From JBDSLU01 sp963844435 (GTDB lineage: Bacteria > Acidobacteriota > Vicinamibacteria > Vicinamibacterales > Vicinamibacteraceae): 64,000 nucleotides of DNA. The notes beneath the pieces are model-generated. The model had not been told where the DNA came from. It did not search any database and saw nothing but the letters and a program-made list of their open reading frames with translations. The position numbers and the translations under genes were made by a program. The stretch spans positions 1-64,000 of the forward strand of contig CAWJOG010000023.1 of the NCBI GenBank assembly GCA_963844435.1, given 5' to 3'. This document shows, piece after piece, positions 30,014-39,470 of the stretch; position 1 is the first letter of the stretch; the number at the start of each line of letters is the position of its first letter.

Positions 30014-31913
30014 ATGGGGCTGGCCTTTCTCTCGCCGTGGTTCCTGCTCGGGGCGCTCGCCGTGGCGCTGCCGGTGGTGCTGCACCTGCGCAAGCAGGAC
30101 ACCGCGCCGGCGCACGCGTTCGCGGCCATCCGCTTCCTGCGCCGCGCGCCGGTCGAGGCGCGGCGGCCGCGCCAGCTGCGCGACCTGCTGCTGCTGGCGC
30201 TCCGCGTCGCGGCGCTGGCGCTGCTGGCGGCGGCGTTCGCGCGGCCCTACATCCGCGGCGAGGACGCCGTCGGCGGGATCACCATCGTCGCGGTGGACAC
30301 GTCGTTCAGCATGGGCGCGCCGGGCCGCATGGCGAAGGCAAAGGACGCCGCGCTGCGGGCGATCGGCGCCGCCTCGGCCGGCGATCGCCTCGCGCTCATT
30401 CGCGTCGACGATCGCGCCACCGTCCTCGCCGAGCCGAGCCTCGACCGCGGCGCCGCCCGGGCCGCCGTGTCGACCCTCACGGCCGGCAGCGGCGGCACGG
30501 CGCTCACGCCGCTGTGGAGCGCCGCGACGCGCCTCGCCGGTGCGGCCAAGGGCCGGCTCGTGCTGGTCAGCGATTCTCGAAGTCGAGTATCCGGCCGGCG
30601 CCATCGCCGACGGCCTGACGCTGGACGTCGTCGACGTCGGCGGGCCGGTCGAGAACCTCGCCGTCGGCCCGGCCCGGCGCGAGGCGGACGCCCTCGTCGC
30701 CGAAGTGACCAATCACGGCATCCGTCCACGGAAGACGCAGGTCGTGCTCGCCGTCAACGATCGATCCGTGGCCGACGCCGCGGTCGCGATCGAGCCGGGC
30801 CGGACCGCGTCGGTGCGGCTGCCGGCCCGGCTGCCGTCGACCGGCGTGGCGCGCATCGTCGTCAGCGACACCGACGGCATCCCGGCCGACGACACGCGCT
30901 ACCTCGTGCTCGACACGCCGCCGCTCGCCACCGTGGCGCTGCTCGGCGAGCAGGCCTCCGGCGACGATCTGTTCCTCCTGCGCGCGGCGATCGAATCGGG
31001 CGGGCAGGGGCGCGGCTTCGCGGTCGAGATGCTGGGCGGCGACGCCCGCCGCGCGCTCGGCGCGGAAACGGCGCGGGCCCGACAGGTGATCGTCGTCAGC
31101 GGCACGCGCGGCCTGACGCGGGAGACGCGCCGTGTCCTGCACGACTACGCGCGGAGCGGCGGCGCCCTGTGGCTGCTCGCGAGCGAGACGCTCGACGCCG
31201 GCACCCTGGGCGAGATCGTCGGCGACTCCGGCCTGCGCATCGAGGCGGCCGACAACGGCGCCTTTCCGACCACTCTGTCGCCGGTAGACGCGCGGCATCC
31301 GATCTTCGCGGCCTTCGGCGACGCCGCCGCCGGCCTGGGCCGGGCCCGGTTCACGCGTGCCCTGCGGGTCGTCCCCGGTCCCGGCGGGCGGGTCGTGGCG
31401 CGGTTCACGAACGGCCTCGCGGCGTTGGTCGAGCAGCCGGTCGGCACGGGCCGCATCGCGGTGTTCGCCTCGGCGCTCGGCTCCGAGGATGCAACCGCCT
31501 GGAACACGTTCGCCCGCCAGGCCACGTTCGTGCCGTTCGTGCTCGAGACGCTGCACTATCTGGCCGGGCCGGCGGCGCGGGCGCTGCCGCCCGATCTCGT
31601 CGTCGCCGACGCGCCGGACGCGGCGCGTGGACGCCCGGGGATCGTGCGCGCCGGCGATCCGCCGCGGCCGGTGGCGGTCAACGTCGACTTGCGTGAATCG
31701 GGCGCCCCGCGAGTGAAGCCGGAGGCGATCGTCGCCGCCGTCGGACGCGTCGAGCCGGAGCGGCGTGGACCCTCGGCGGTCGCCCGCGAGCGCGAGGCCG
31801 GCCAGGGGCTGTGGTGGTTCGTCCTGATCGGAGTGGCGGGCGTGCTGGTGTGGGAAGCCATTGCCGGCAGCCGGCGGCTGGTGACGGGACCGCGTGAGGA
31901 GACCGTGGCATGA
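30014..31913 (+). CDS. BatA/VWA membrane protein (one frame break)
   Basis: The N-terminal BatA module has two membrane helices ('LSPWFLLGALAVALPVVLHL' and 'DLLLLALRVAALALLAAAFA') with 'KQDTAPAHAFAAIRFLRRAP' between them. A VWA domain follows ('VAVDTSFSMGAPGRMAKAK'), then a large periplasmic part and a C-terminal membrane helix ('WWFVLIGVAGVLVWEAI'). The frame breaks at about 30571-30576; two added bases (an AT unit) restore a 633-residue protein. The stop overlaps the DUF4175 start (ATGA). The role in aerotolerance or envelope assembly is by family analogy only. Confidence 0.78.
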
Positions 31914-34900
31914 GCGCTGACCAGACGTTGCGAGGGTGGCTCGACGGCTTGCGGCGGCGCTGGCAGGCGCTGACCCGGCTGCGTGTCTCGGCGCGGCAGG
32001 CGGCGGCGGTGGCCCTCATCGCCGGCGCCGCGTGGGCCGTCGACGCCGCGACGTCGCCGACGGGCCTCGCGCTCGTGGGCCTCTTCATCGTGGCCATCGT
32101 GGCCGCGGTGGCCGCCGTGATCGGCCTGCGGGCGCCGCTGCGCCGTCCACCCAGCGATCGTCAGCTGGCGCGTCTCGCCGAGGAGCAGAACGGCGAGCTC
32201 GACGACGTCGTCGTGACCGCGACGGAGCGGCTGTCGGCGGCGGCGCCGGGCCCGCTCGACGGCCTCCTGGTGCGTGCCGCCGAAGCGCGGCTGCGCGAGG
32301 TCGAACCGGAGCGCGTCATCGCGCGGGACACGATGCGCCGGGCGCTGCGGTGGACCGCGGCGGCCGCCGTCGTGCTGGCCATCGCGCTGGCCTTTGCCTG
32401 GTCGCCGGCGTGGCGCGCCGTGCAGACGGCCCGCCTCTACATCGCGCCGCCGACGCTCGCGGTCGTGGTCACGCCCGGGCACGTGCGCATCGCCCGCGGC
32501 ACGCCGCTGCGGATCACCGCGCGGCTGGATGGTCTGCCCGCCGGCGCCACCCCCGACGTGCCGGCGCTGATCGTCGCCGCTGCCGAGGCGGTGCCGCAGC
32601 CGATGCGGCGCGAGGGCGCCGGCTACGTCGCCGACTGGCCGAGCGTGGAGGCCGACTTCCGCTACCGCGTCGTCGCCGGGGCGCTCACGTCGCCCGAGTA
32701 CCAGGTGTCCGCGATCGACGCTGCCCGGGTGACGCGCATCGATCTCGAGTACGCATTCCCGGCCTTCACGAAGATGGCCCCGCGCCACGAGGAGGACGGC
32801 GGCGACATCTTCGGCCCCGCCGGCACCACCGTGACGATCCGCGTCCACACGGACAAGCCGGTTCGTCGTGGCGCCGTCGCGCTCGAAGGCGGCGCGGCGC
32901 TGCCGCTCAAGGCCGAGGGCCAGGAGGCCACCACACTGGTGGCCGGCCTGACCATCGCCCAGGACGGTGCCTACCGCATCGGCCTCGAGGACGTCGACGG
33001 ACTGTCCAGTCCGGAGGGGACGCAGTATTTCGTCCGCGTCCTCGACGATCGTCCGCCCGACGTCCGCATCATGCGTCCGGCCGGTGACCGCCAGGTGACC
33101 AAGCTCGAAGAGGTCGTGGTCGAAGCGCGCGCCGACGACGATCACGGCATCAGCTCGCTCGAGCTCGTCTACGCGGTGAAGGGGCGCGGCGAGAAGGTGG
33201 TGCCGTTCCGGAAGGGCGCGAAGCTGCCGTCCACCAGCGTCAACGGGATGCACACGCTCTTCATCGAGGAGCTCGATGTCGAGCCGGGCGACTTCGTCAC
33301 GTATTACGCGCGGGCTCGCGACGTCAGCCGCGGCAAGGCCTCGACCGAGGCGCGCAGCGACATCTTCTTCCTCGAGGTGCGGCCGTTCAGCGAGCAGTTC
33401 TTCGCCGCACAGAGCCAGGCCGGCATGGGCGGCGGCGCCGGCGCGGCCGCCGACCTGCTCGAGTCGCAGAAGGAGATCATCGTCGCGACGTGGAAGCTGC
33501 AGCGGCGCGCGATTGCCGGCCAGTCGGCGACCGACGTGCGCGCCATCGCCAAGGCCCAGGGCGAGCTGAAGGTGCGCGCCGAGGCGCTGGCCGCGCAGCA
33601 GGGGCGTCCCGCGCCGCGGCGCCGGCGGGCCGAGCCCGAAGCGGCACCACCACCTCCGGCGGCGTCGCCGCTGACGCGCGCCGCTGGCGCCATGGCCCGG
33701 GCCGAGACGTCGCTCACGGCGCTCAAGCCGAACGACGCGGTCCCGCACGAGATGGCCGCCTACAACGAGCTGCTCAAACTGGCGGCGGAGGAAACCGAGC
33801 GTCAGGTGACGCGCCAGCGCGGCGGCGGGGGCGGTGGCGGCGGCCGCACCGGCACCCAGGATCTGTCGGCGCTGTTCGACGAGGAGCTGCTGCGGCAGCA
33901 GCAGACCAACTACGAGAACCGCAACGCCGCCGGCGGCGCCAATGGGCAGAACGCCGAGAAGAAGGACGACGCGCTCGAGCGCGTGAAAGCCCTGGCCAAG
34001 CGGCAGGACGAGCTCGCCGAGAAGCAGCGCGAGCTGGCGCGCGCCCGCGCCGCCATGCCGAGCGAGGAACTGAAGCGTCAGCTGGAGCGGCTCACCAAGG
34101 AGCAGGAGCAGCTGCGGCGCGAGGCCGAGCAGCTCGCCCAGCAGATGCAGCGCGACGGGCAGCAGCAGTCGCAGCAGGCCCAGAACGGCCAGAGTGGATC
34201 GCAGCAGGCCGGCGGGCAGCAGCAGGGTGGCCAGCAGGGCGGCCAGCAGGCCGGCGGGCAGTCGGGGAGCCAGGGCCAGTCGGCGGGTGGCGGCAGCCAG
34301 GGCGGCGAGCAGGCGTCGGCGGGCGGCCGCCAGCAGCAGGAGGGCAGCCGCGAGCTGCGCCAGGCGGCTGGTGAGATGGCCGACGCCGCGAAGGATCTGT
34401 CGCGGCAGGATCTGGAGGAGGCGCGGCGCCGATCGGCGCGCACGCTCGATCGCCTGCGCCAGCTCGAACGGCGTCTCGGCGGCGAAGCGGTGTCGGACGA
34501 TCGCCGCCGCCGCTTCGGTGAGCTGGAGCTGGAAGCGCGGCTCCTCGCCGAAGCGCAGAAGCGGCTGGCCGACGCGGCGCGCCAGCAGGCCGGCGCCCGC
34601 GCCGGCGGATCGCCGTCGGCCTCGACGGGGCAGAGCGGATCGCAGGGCCAGCGCGCCGGCGCCAGCGGCGGCGGCGCGGGATCGCGCGACGCCGATCGCC
34701 GGCTCGCGCAGGAGCAGGAATCGCTGGCGGCGCGCGCCGAGGCGCTCGAGAAGCAGCTCTCGCTCGTGAATCGCGCCGAGGCCGGCGACGCGGCGGCGAG
34801 CGCCGCGGTGGGCGCGCGGGCGGAGCTTGCGCGCGGCAAGCCGGGCGACGACATGCGCAAGGCCGCCGACGCCATGCGGCGGGGCGCTGGGGGCGCCGAG

Positions 34901-35704
34901 GGCGCGACCCGCGAAGCCGCGGCCCGCGAGGCGGCGGAGCGGGCCGGCCGCGCGGCGGAGACCTTGGCCCGGACCGCGGATCGGATGGGCGGCGACGGCG
35001 GTGGACGCGACGCGGCGCGGCTCTCCGATCAGCTGGCCGGGCTGCGCCAGGCGCGTCAGCGCGCCGAGGCGGCGGAAGCGGCGCTCCGCGAGGCGGTCGA
35101 GCGTGCGATGAAGGCGGCCGAGGCCCGCAAGGCGAACGGCGGCCGGGCCGATCCGGGCGCCGACGCGAAGGCGCGCGCGGAGATCGGCCGGCTCCAGGGC
35201 GAGTTCGATCGTGCGCTGAACGAGGCGCGGCAACTGGCGCAGCGCGACGGCGCGTCCGACGGCGGACGGCAGGCGTCGAATCAGCCGGGCGGCCAGGCTG
35301 GCGCGCAGGGCGGCGGTCAGAACGGCCAGAACGGACAGAACGCGGCACAGGGCGGCCGACAGGGCGGTGCGCAGGGCGGCGATGGCGGCCGCGCCGGCGG
35401 CGACGGCTCGCGTGACGGACGCCAGGATGGCGGTTACGGCGCCTACGGCACTCCCGAAGGGCATGAGTTCAGCCGCTCGGCGCCGGGCACCGAGGCGTTC
35501 AAGCAGGACTACGCCCGCTGGGATTCGCTGTCCAAGAACGTCAAGGACGCGCTCGAGGATCTCGAGGCGTCGCTCGCCGATCGGCTCTCCGATCAGCGGG
35601 CCCGCGATCGCGTCACGGCCGGCGAGGACGATCGGGCGCCCGCGCTCTACGAGGAGGCCGTCTCGCGCTACTACCGATCCATCGCGCGGCGGCCGGCGCC
35701 GTAG
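31910..35704 (+). CDS. DUF4175 family large membrane-anchored protein
   Basis: A 1264-residue protein. Three N-terminal membrane helices lie within residues 25-165. A long periplasmic part with Ig-like beta segments follows ('VVVTPGHVRIARGTPLRITARL', residues about 185-500). After it come Glu/Arg/Gln-rich helical stretches ('KRQDELAEKQRELARARAAM'), a Gln/Gly/Ser low-complexity region (about 755-830), more Ala/Arg/Glu coiled-coil-like sequence and a second Gly/Gln-rich region near 1120-1170. DUF4175 proteins occur in MoxR/BatA clusters, and their function is unknown. Base composition matches the neighbours. Confidence 0.85.
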   Translation: MSADQTLRGWLDGLRRRWQALTRLRVSARQAAAVALIAGAAWAVDAATSPTGLALVGLFIVAIVAAVAAVIGLRAPLRRPPSDRQLARLAEEQNGELDDVVVTATERLSAAAPGPLDGLLVRAAEARLREVEPERVIARDTMRRALRWTAAAAVVLAIALAFAWSPAWRAVQTARLYIAPPTLAVVVTPGHVRIARGTPLRITARLDGLPAGATPDVPALIVAAAEAVPQPMRREGAGYVADWPSVEADFRYRVVAGALTSPEYQVSAIDAARVTRIDLEYAFPAFTKMAPRHEEDGGDIFGPAGTTVTIRVHTDKPVRRGAVALEGGAALPLKAEGQEATTLVAGLTIAQDGAYRIGLEDVDGLSSPEGTQYFVRVLDDRPPDVRIMRPAGDRQVTKLEEVVVEARADDDHGISSLELVYAVKGRGEKVVPFRKGAKLPSTSVNGMHTLFIEELDVEPGDFVTYYARARDVSRGKASTEARSDIFFLEVRPFSEQFFAAQSQAGMGGGAGAAADLLESQKEIIVATWKLQRRAIAGQSATDVRAIAKAQGELKVRAEALAAQQGRPAPRRRRAEPEAAPPPPAASPLTRAAGAMARAETSLTALKPNDAVPHEMAAYNELLKLAAEETERQVTRQRGGGGGGGGRTGTQDLSALFDEELLRQQQTNYENRNAAGGANGQNAEKKDDALERVKALAKRQDELAEKQRELARARAAMPSEELKRQLERLTKEQEQLRREAEQLAQQMQRDGQQQSQQAQNGQSGSQQAGGQQQGGQQGGQQAGGQSGSQGQSAGGGSQGGEQASAGGRQQQEGSRELRQAAGEMADAAKDLSRQDLEEARRRSARTLDRLRQLERRLGGEAVSDDRRRRFGELELEARLLAEAQKRLADAARQQAGARAGGSPSASTGQSGSQGQRAGASGGGAGSRDADRRLAQEQESLAARAEALEKQLSLVNRAEAGDAAASAAVGARAELARGKPGDDMRKAADAMRRGAGGAEGATREAAAREAAERAGRAAETLARTADRMGGDGGGRDAARLSDQLAGLRQARQRAEAAEAALREAVERAMKAAEARKANGGRADPGADAKARAEIGRLQGEFDRALNEARQLAQRDGASDGGRQASNQPGGQAGAQGGGQNGQNGQNAAQGGRQGGAQGGDGGRAGGDGSRDGRQDGGYGAYGTPEGHEFSRSAPGTEAFKQDYARWDSLSKNVKDALEDLEASLADRLSDQRARDRVTAGEDDRAPALYEEAVSRYYRSIARRPAP

Positions 35705-35723
35705 CATCCATGGGTGACGTCAG

Positions 35724-37928
35724 GTGACCTTCGGGACCCCTCTCCCCGGGTGGCTGCTGGCCGCCGGCCTCGCCGGCGTGGCGCTGGCGCTCGTCGTGAC
35801 CTGGCTCGGCACCCGTGGGTTGTCGACCGGCCGCCGCGTCCTCCTGACCGGGCTGCGCGCCGCCGCGTGGGCGCTGCTCGTGTTCGCGCTGCTGCGTCCG
35901 GTGGCGCTGGCGCCGCCGACGCATGCCACCGATGCGCTCGTGGCCATCGTCGTCGACGCCTCGCGCAGCATGCAGCTCGCCGATGTCGGCACGGGCACGC
36001 GCTTCGAGGCGGCGCGTCGCACCGCCGGCGCCATCAGCCGGACGCTCGAGTCGACGTTCGCGGTCGAGACGCTGGCGCTCGGGGACACCTTGTCGCCGTT
36101 CGGCGATCGCACGTCACCGGAAGGCCGCCGCTCCGACCTCGCGGCCGCGATTGCCGCCGTGCGCGACCGCCACGCGGGCCGCCCGCTCGCGGCCGTCGTG
36201 CTCGTGTCCGACGGCGTCGACACGTCGGGCAGCCGCGTCGCGGATGCCCGTCTGCCGCCGGTGTTCACGCTCGCGACCGGCGCCGCCGAGGCGCCGCCCG
36301 ATCGCGAGGTGCTGGCGGTCGACGTCGGCGATGCGGTCTTGACCGATTCCGTCGTCGAGCTGTCGGCGACGATCGGCGCGCGCGGCTTCCGCGGCGAGCC
36401 GGTCGAGGTGCGCGTCGTCGAGAACGGCCGCGCGGTGCACGTGCGCCGCGTCAGCCCGCCGGCTGATGGGACCGCGCTGACGGAGCGCTTCCGCGTCTCG
36501 CCCAGCCTCGACGGCCCCAGCGTCTACAACGTCGAGGTTGCGTCGGCGCCGGGCGAGCTGACCACCGCCAACAACCGGCAGTCGGTGCTGGTCCGCCCGC
36601 CGGGACGGGCCCGGCAGGTGCTGCTCGTCGAAGGCGCGCCCGGCTACGAGCACAGCTTCATCAAGCGCGCGTGGCAGCTGGATCGCGGCCTCGAAGTGGA
36701 CGCGCTGGTGCGCAAGGGGCGCGACGACAAGGGCCGCGAGACCTACTACGTCCAGGCGCCGCGCGGCCGCGCCGGCCCGCTGATCAGCGGCTTCCCCTCC
36801 ACGCGGGAAGCGTTGTTCCGCTACGACGCCATCGCGCTCGCCAACGTCGGCGCCGACCTGCTCGGCGCGGCGGAGGTCGAGCTGGTCCGCGATTTCGTCG
36901 CCGAGCGCGGCGGCGGCCTGCTGATGCTCGGCTCGCGGACGCTGTCGCCGGCCGGCCTGTCCGCGACGCCGCTCGAGGAGCTGATGCCCGTGGCGGCGAC
37001 CGACCGGCTCGGACGCTCCGCGCCATCGGCCGCGTCCGCGCTCGCCGTCGGCGGCGTCGGCCTGACGCCCGACGGGCTGCACCATCCGGTGATGCAGCTC
37101 GGGACGACACCGGCGGAGGCGCGCGACCTGTGGGCGGCGGTGCCGCCGCTCGGGTCGACGACCGCGCTCGGCTCCGGTCGCCCCGGCGCCAGTGTCCTGG
37201 CCGTGACCAGCGGGGCGGGCGGCGCGCCGCGTCCGCTCGTCGCGGTGCAGCGCTACGGCTACGGCCGGACGATGGTGTTCGCCGGCGAGGCCTCCTGGCG
37301 GTGGCGGATGCGCATGCCATCGTCGAACCACACTTTCGAGACCTTCTGGCGGCAGGCCGGCCGCTGGCTGGTGGCGTCGGCGCCGGAGCCGGTGGCGCTG
37401 GCCGTGCCCGCGGTCTCGCTCGGCGAGACCGCGATGCTCAGCGTCGACGTCCGCGACGCCGGGTTCCGGCCGCTCCCCGACGCGACCGTGCGCCTGCGCG
37501 TCACCCGCGGCGGCGCGACGCGGGAGCTGCAGGCGACGCCGGACGCCTCGCGTCCCGGCCGCTTCACCGCGCCGGTGCCGGCCGATCAGCCGGGCCTGCT
37601 GCGCGTGGACGTCGACGCGCGCCGCGACGGGGCGCGGGTAGGCGAGGCGCACGAATGGACGCTCGTCGGTGGCGTCGATCGCGAGTGGGCCGATCCGCGG
37701 CGCAACGACGGCGTCCTCGATCGGCTGGCCCGCGGAACAGGCGGCCGGCTGGTGGCCGAGAACGAGATTCCGCAGCTGCCGGCGCTGGTGGCCGCCGCCC
37801 ACGCGGCCGCCGCGGCCGCCGCGCCGCCAGAAGCGCGCGAGCTCTGGCATTCGCCCTGGCTCCTGCTCGGGCTGCTCGCGACACTTGGCGGAGAGTGGAT
37901 CCTGCGACGCCGGTGGGGGCTACGATAG
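35724..37928 (+). CDS. VWA/glutamine-amidotransferase-like membrane protein
   Basis: A 734-residue protein starting with GTG. Two N-terminal membrane helices ('GWLLAAGLAGVALALVVTWL', 'LRAAAWALLVFALLRPV') precede a VWA-like domain with 'VAIVVDASRSMQLADVG' (DxSxS, about residue 78). A glutamine-amidotransferase-like region follows ('VLLVEGAPGYEHSFIKRAWQ', 'RDFVAERGGGLLMLGSRTLS'), then 'VQRYGYGRTMVFAGEASWRWRM' and a C-terminal helix. This is the common cap gene of Acidobacteriota and Planctomycetes MoxR clusters. It probably acts in the periplasm with the BatA and DUF4175 proteins. Confidence 0.82.
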   Translation: MTFGTPLPGWLLAAGLAGVALALVVTWLGTRGLSTGRRVLLTGLRAAAWALLVFALLRPVALAPPTHATDALVAIVVDASRSMQLADVGTGTRFEAARRTAGAISRTLESTFAVETLALGDTLSPFGDRTSPEGRRSDLAAAIAAVRDRHAGRPLAAVVLVSDGVDTSGSRVADARLPPVFTLATGAAEAPPDREVLAVDVGDAVLTDSVVELSATIGARGFRGEPVEVRVVENGRAVHVRRVSPPADGTALTERFRVSPSLDGPSVYNVEVASAPGELTTANNRQSVLVRPPGRARQVLLVEGAPGYEHSFIKRAWQLDRGLEVDALVRKGRDDKGRETYYVQAPRGRAGPLISGFPSTREALFRYDAIALANVGADLLGAAEVELVRDFVAERGGGLLMLGSRTLSPAGLSATPLEELMPVAATDRLGRSAPSAASALAVGGVGLTPDGLHHPVMQLGTTPAEARDLWAAVPPLGSTTALGSGRPGASVLAVTSGAGGAPRPLVAVQRYGYGRTMVFAGEASWRWRMRMPSSNHTFETFWRQAGRWLVASAPEPVALAVPAVSLGETAMLSVDVRDAGFRPLPDATVRLRVTRGGATRELQATPDASRPGRFTAPVPADQPGLLRVDVDARRDGARVGEAHEWTLVGGVDREWADPRRNDGVLDRLARGTGGRLVAENEIPQLPALVAAAHAAAAAAAPPEARELWHSPWLLLGLLATLGGEWILRRRWGLR

Positions 37929-37932
37929 GAAC

Positions 37933-38934
37933 ATGCGGTCCGCGTTCGCCCTCGCCGTCGCGTTCACCGTCTTTGCCGCAGCGCCAGCCGTCGCGGCGGA
38001 GCGCTACGCCATCCTCATCACGGGCGCGGCCGGCAGCGCCGACCACGCCACCCAGCACGGCACCTGGCGCGACGAACTGGCCGCGGCCCTGCGCAACTCG
38101 ATGAAGATGCCGCCGGGGCACATCCACGCCCTCGGTGACGTGGCCGCCGAACGCAAAGCGCAGCGCAAGGTGTCCGACGACGTCGACGTGGCGTCGCGCG
38201 ACCAGGTGCGCGCCGCCTTCGCCCGTCTCGCTCCGGTGCTCGAGAAGGACGACCTGCTGCTGGTCGTGCTCATCGGCCACGCCACGTTCGACGGCGTCGA
38301 CGCCAAGTTCAACCTGGTCGGTCCGGACCTCGAGGCCGCCGACTGGAAGTCGCTGGTCGCGCCGATCCGCGGCAAGGTCGTCTTCGTCAACACCGCGGCA
38401 GCGAGCGCGCCCTTCCTGTCGCGCCTGGCGGGGGAGCGGCGCATCGTCATCACCGCCACCGACAGCGGCGTGCAGCGCTACGAGACGGTGTTCCCGCGCT
38501 TCTTCGTGCAGGCGTTCGGCGAGGCCGAGACCGATCTCGACAAGGATGCGCGGATCTCGGTGTGGGAGGCGTTCGCCCGCGCCAGCCTCGGCGTGCGGCA
38601 GTACTACCGCCAGAAGGGGCAGCTCACCGTCGAGAAGCCGGTCCTCGACGACACCGGCGACGGCATCGGCAAGGACGCCGGCGCGACCGGCGCCGACGGC
38701 ACCATCGCCAGCCGCACGTTCTTCGACGACGCCGACGATCCGGCCCGCGCCGGCGGGCCTGCGCTGTCCGAGCTGGTGGCGCGACGCAACGCACTCGAAT
38801 CCGAGCTCGACGAGCTGAAGAAGCGCAAGGACTTCATGCGGCTCGCGGAGTACGAGAAGCGGCGCGACGACGTGATCATCGAGATCGCCCGCGTGTCGCG
38901 GAAGATCCGCACCGAGCAGGCCGGGCGATCGTAG
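37933..38934 (+). CDS. secreted caspase/legumain-like protein, apparently lacking catalytic Cys
   Basis: A 333-residue exported protein with signal peptide 'FALAVAFTVFAAAPAVAAE'. The core resembles the C13/C14 caspase-hemoglobinase fold: 'YAILITGAAGSADH', then a strand with the conserved Gly-His ('VVLIGHATFDGVDAKFNLVGPDL', about 108-130), then 'GKVVFVNTAAASAPFLSRL', where a catalytic Cys would be expected but Ala/Ser occurs. The C-terminus is a charged helix ('LDELKKRKDFMRLAEYEKRRDDVIIEI'). The last 24 codons plus the stop are part of a 204-bp tandem repeat. It is the last gene of the MoxR cluster. Confidence 0.65.
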   Translation: MRSAFALAVAFTVFAAAPAVAAERYAILITGAAGSADHATQHGTWRDELAAALRNSMKMPPGHIHALGDVAAERKAQRKVSDDVDVASRDQVRAAFARLAPVLEKDDLLLVVLIGHATFDGVDAKFNLVGPDLEAADWKSLVAPIRGKVVFVNTAAASAPFLSRLAGERRIVITATDSGVQRYETVFPRFFVQAFGEAETDLDKDARISVWEAFARASLGVRQYYRQKGQLTVEKPVLDDTGDGIGKDAGATGADGTIASRTFFDDADDPARAGGPALSELVARRNALESELDELKKRKDFMRLAEYEKRRDDVIIEIARVSRKIRTEQAGRS

Positions 38935-39470
38935 GGCGAGTCCTGGCCGCTTCTCGCCGCCGCGGGCGGACGCCGCTGCGCGCTCAGCGCAGCGAATAGC
39001 AGGCCGCACGCCGAAGGGCGGCCTCCGGCCGCGCGTGAGGCGCGCGGCCATAACCCAGCAACGCGGCGCGACGACGTGATCATCGAGATCGCCCGCGTGT
39101 CGCGGAAGATCCGCACCGAGCAGGCCGGGCGATCGTAGGGCGAGTCCTGGCCGCTTCTCGCCGCCGCGGGCGGACGCCGCTGCGCGCTCAGCGCAGCGAA
39201 TAGCAGGCCGCACGCCGAAGGGCGGCCTCCGGCCGCGCGTGAGGCGCGCGGCCATAACCCAGCAACGCGGCGCGACGACGTGATCATCGAGATCGCCCGC
39301 GTGTCGCGGAAGATCCGCACCGAGCAGGCCGGGCGATCGTAGGGCGAGTCCTGGCCGCTTCTCGCCGCCGCGGGCGGACGCCGCTGCGCGCTCAGCGCAG
39401 CGAATAGCAGGCCGCACGCCGAGGGGCGGCTCCGGCCGCGCGTGAGGCGCGCGGCCGCAACAATCAGTCG
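38859..39470. repeat. three tandem copies of a 204-bp unit
   Basis: Copies run 38859-39062, 39063-39266 and 39267-39470. The first two read identical over all 204 bases; the third diverges only in its last 50 or so. Each unit holds the 3' end of the caspase-like gene (with stop), then two perfect hairpins: CGCTGCGC-GCTCA-GCGCAGCG (38974-38994 in copy 1) and GGCCGCGCG-TGAGG-CGCGCGGCC (39027-39049). The period is a multiple of three, so frames stay open through it, but no gene is supported. This accounts for the whole 529-base gap before the dehydrogenase gene. Confidence 0.9.

Noticed and set aside
31556..35707. A 1383-codon open frame on the minus strand opposite DUF4175
   Set aside because: Mirror of the Gln/Ala/Arg-rich DUF4175 sequence. 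No start context, no recognisable domain.
38859..39470. CRISPR array
   Set aside because: The units are contiguous 204-bp tandem copies without unique spacers and include coding sequence; no cas genes are present.
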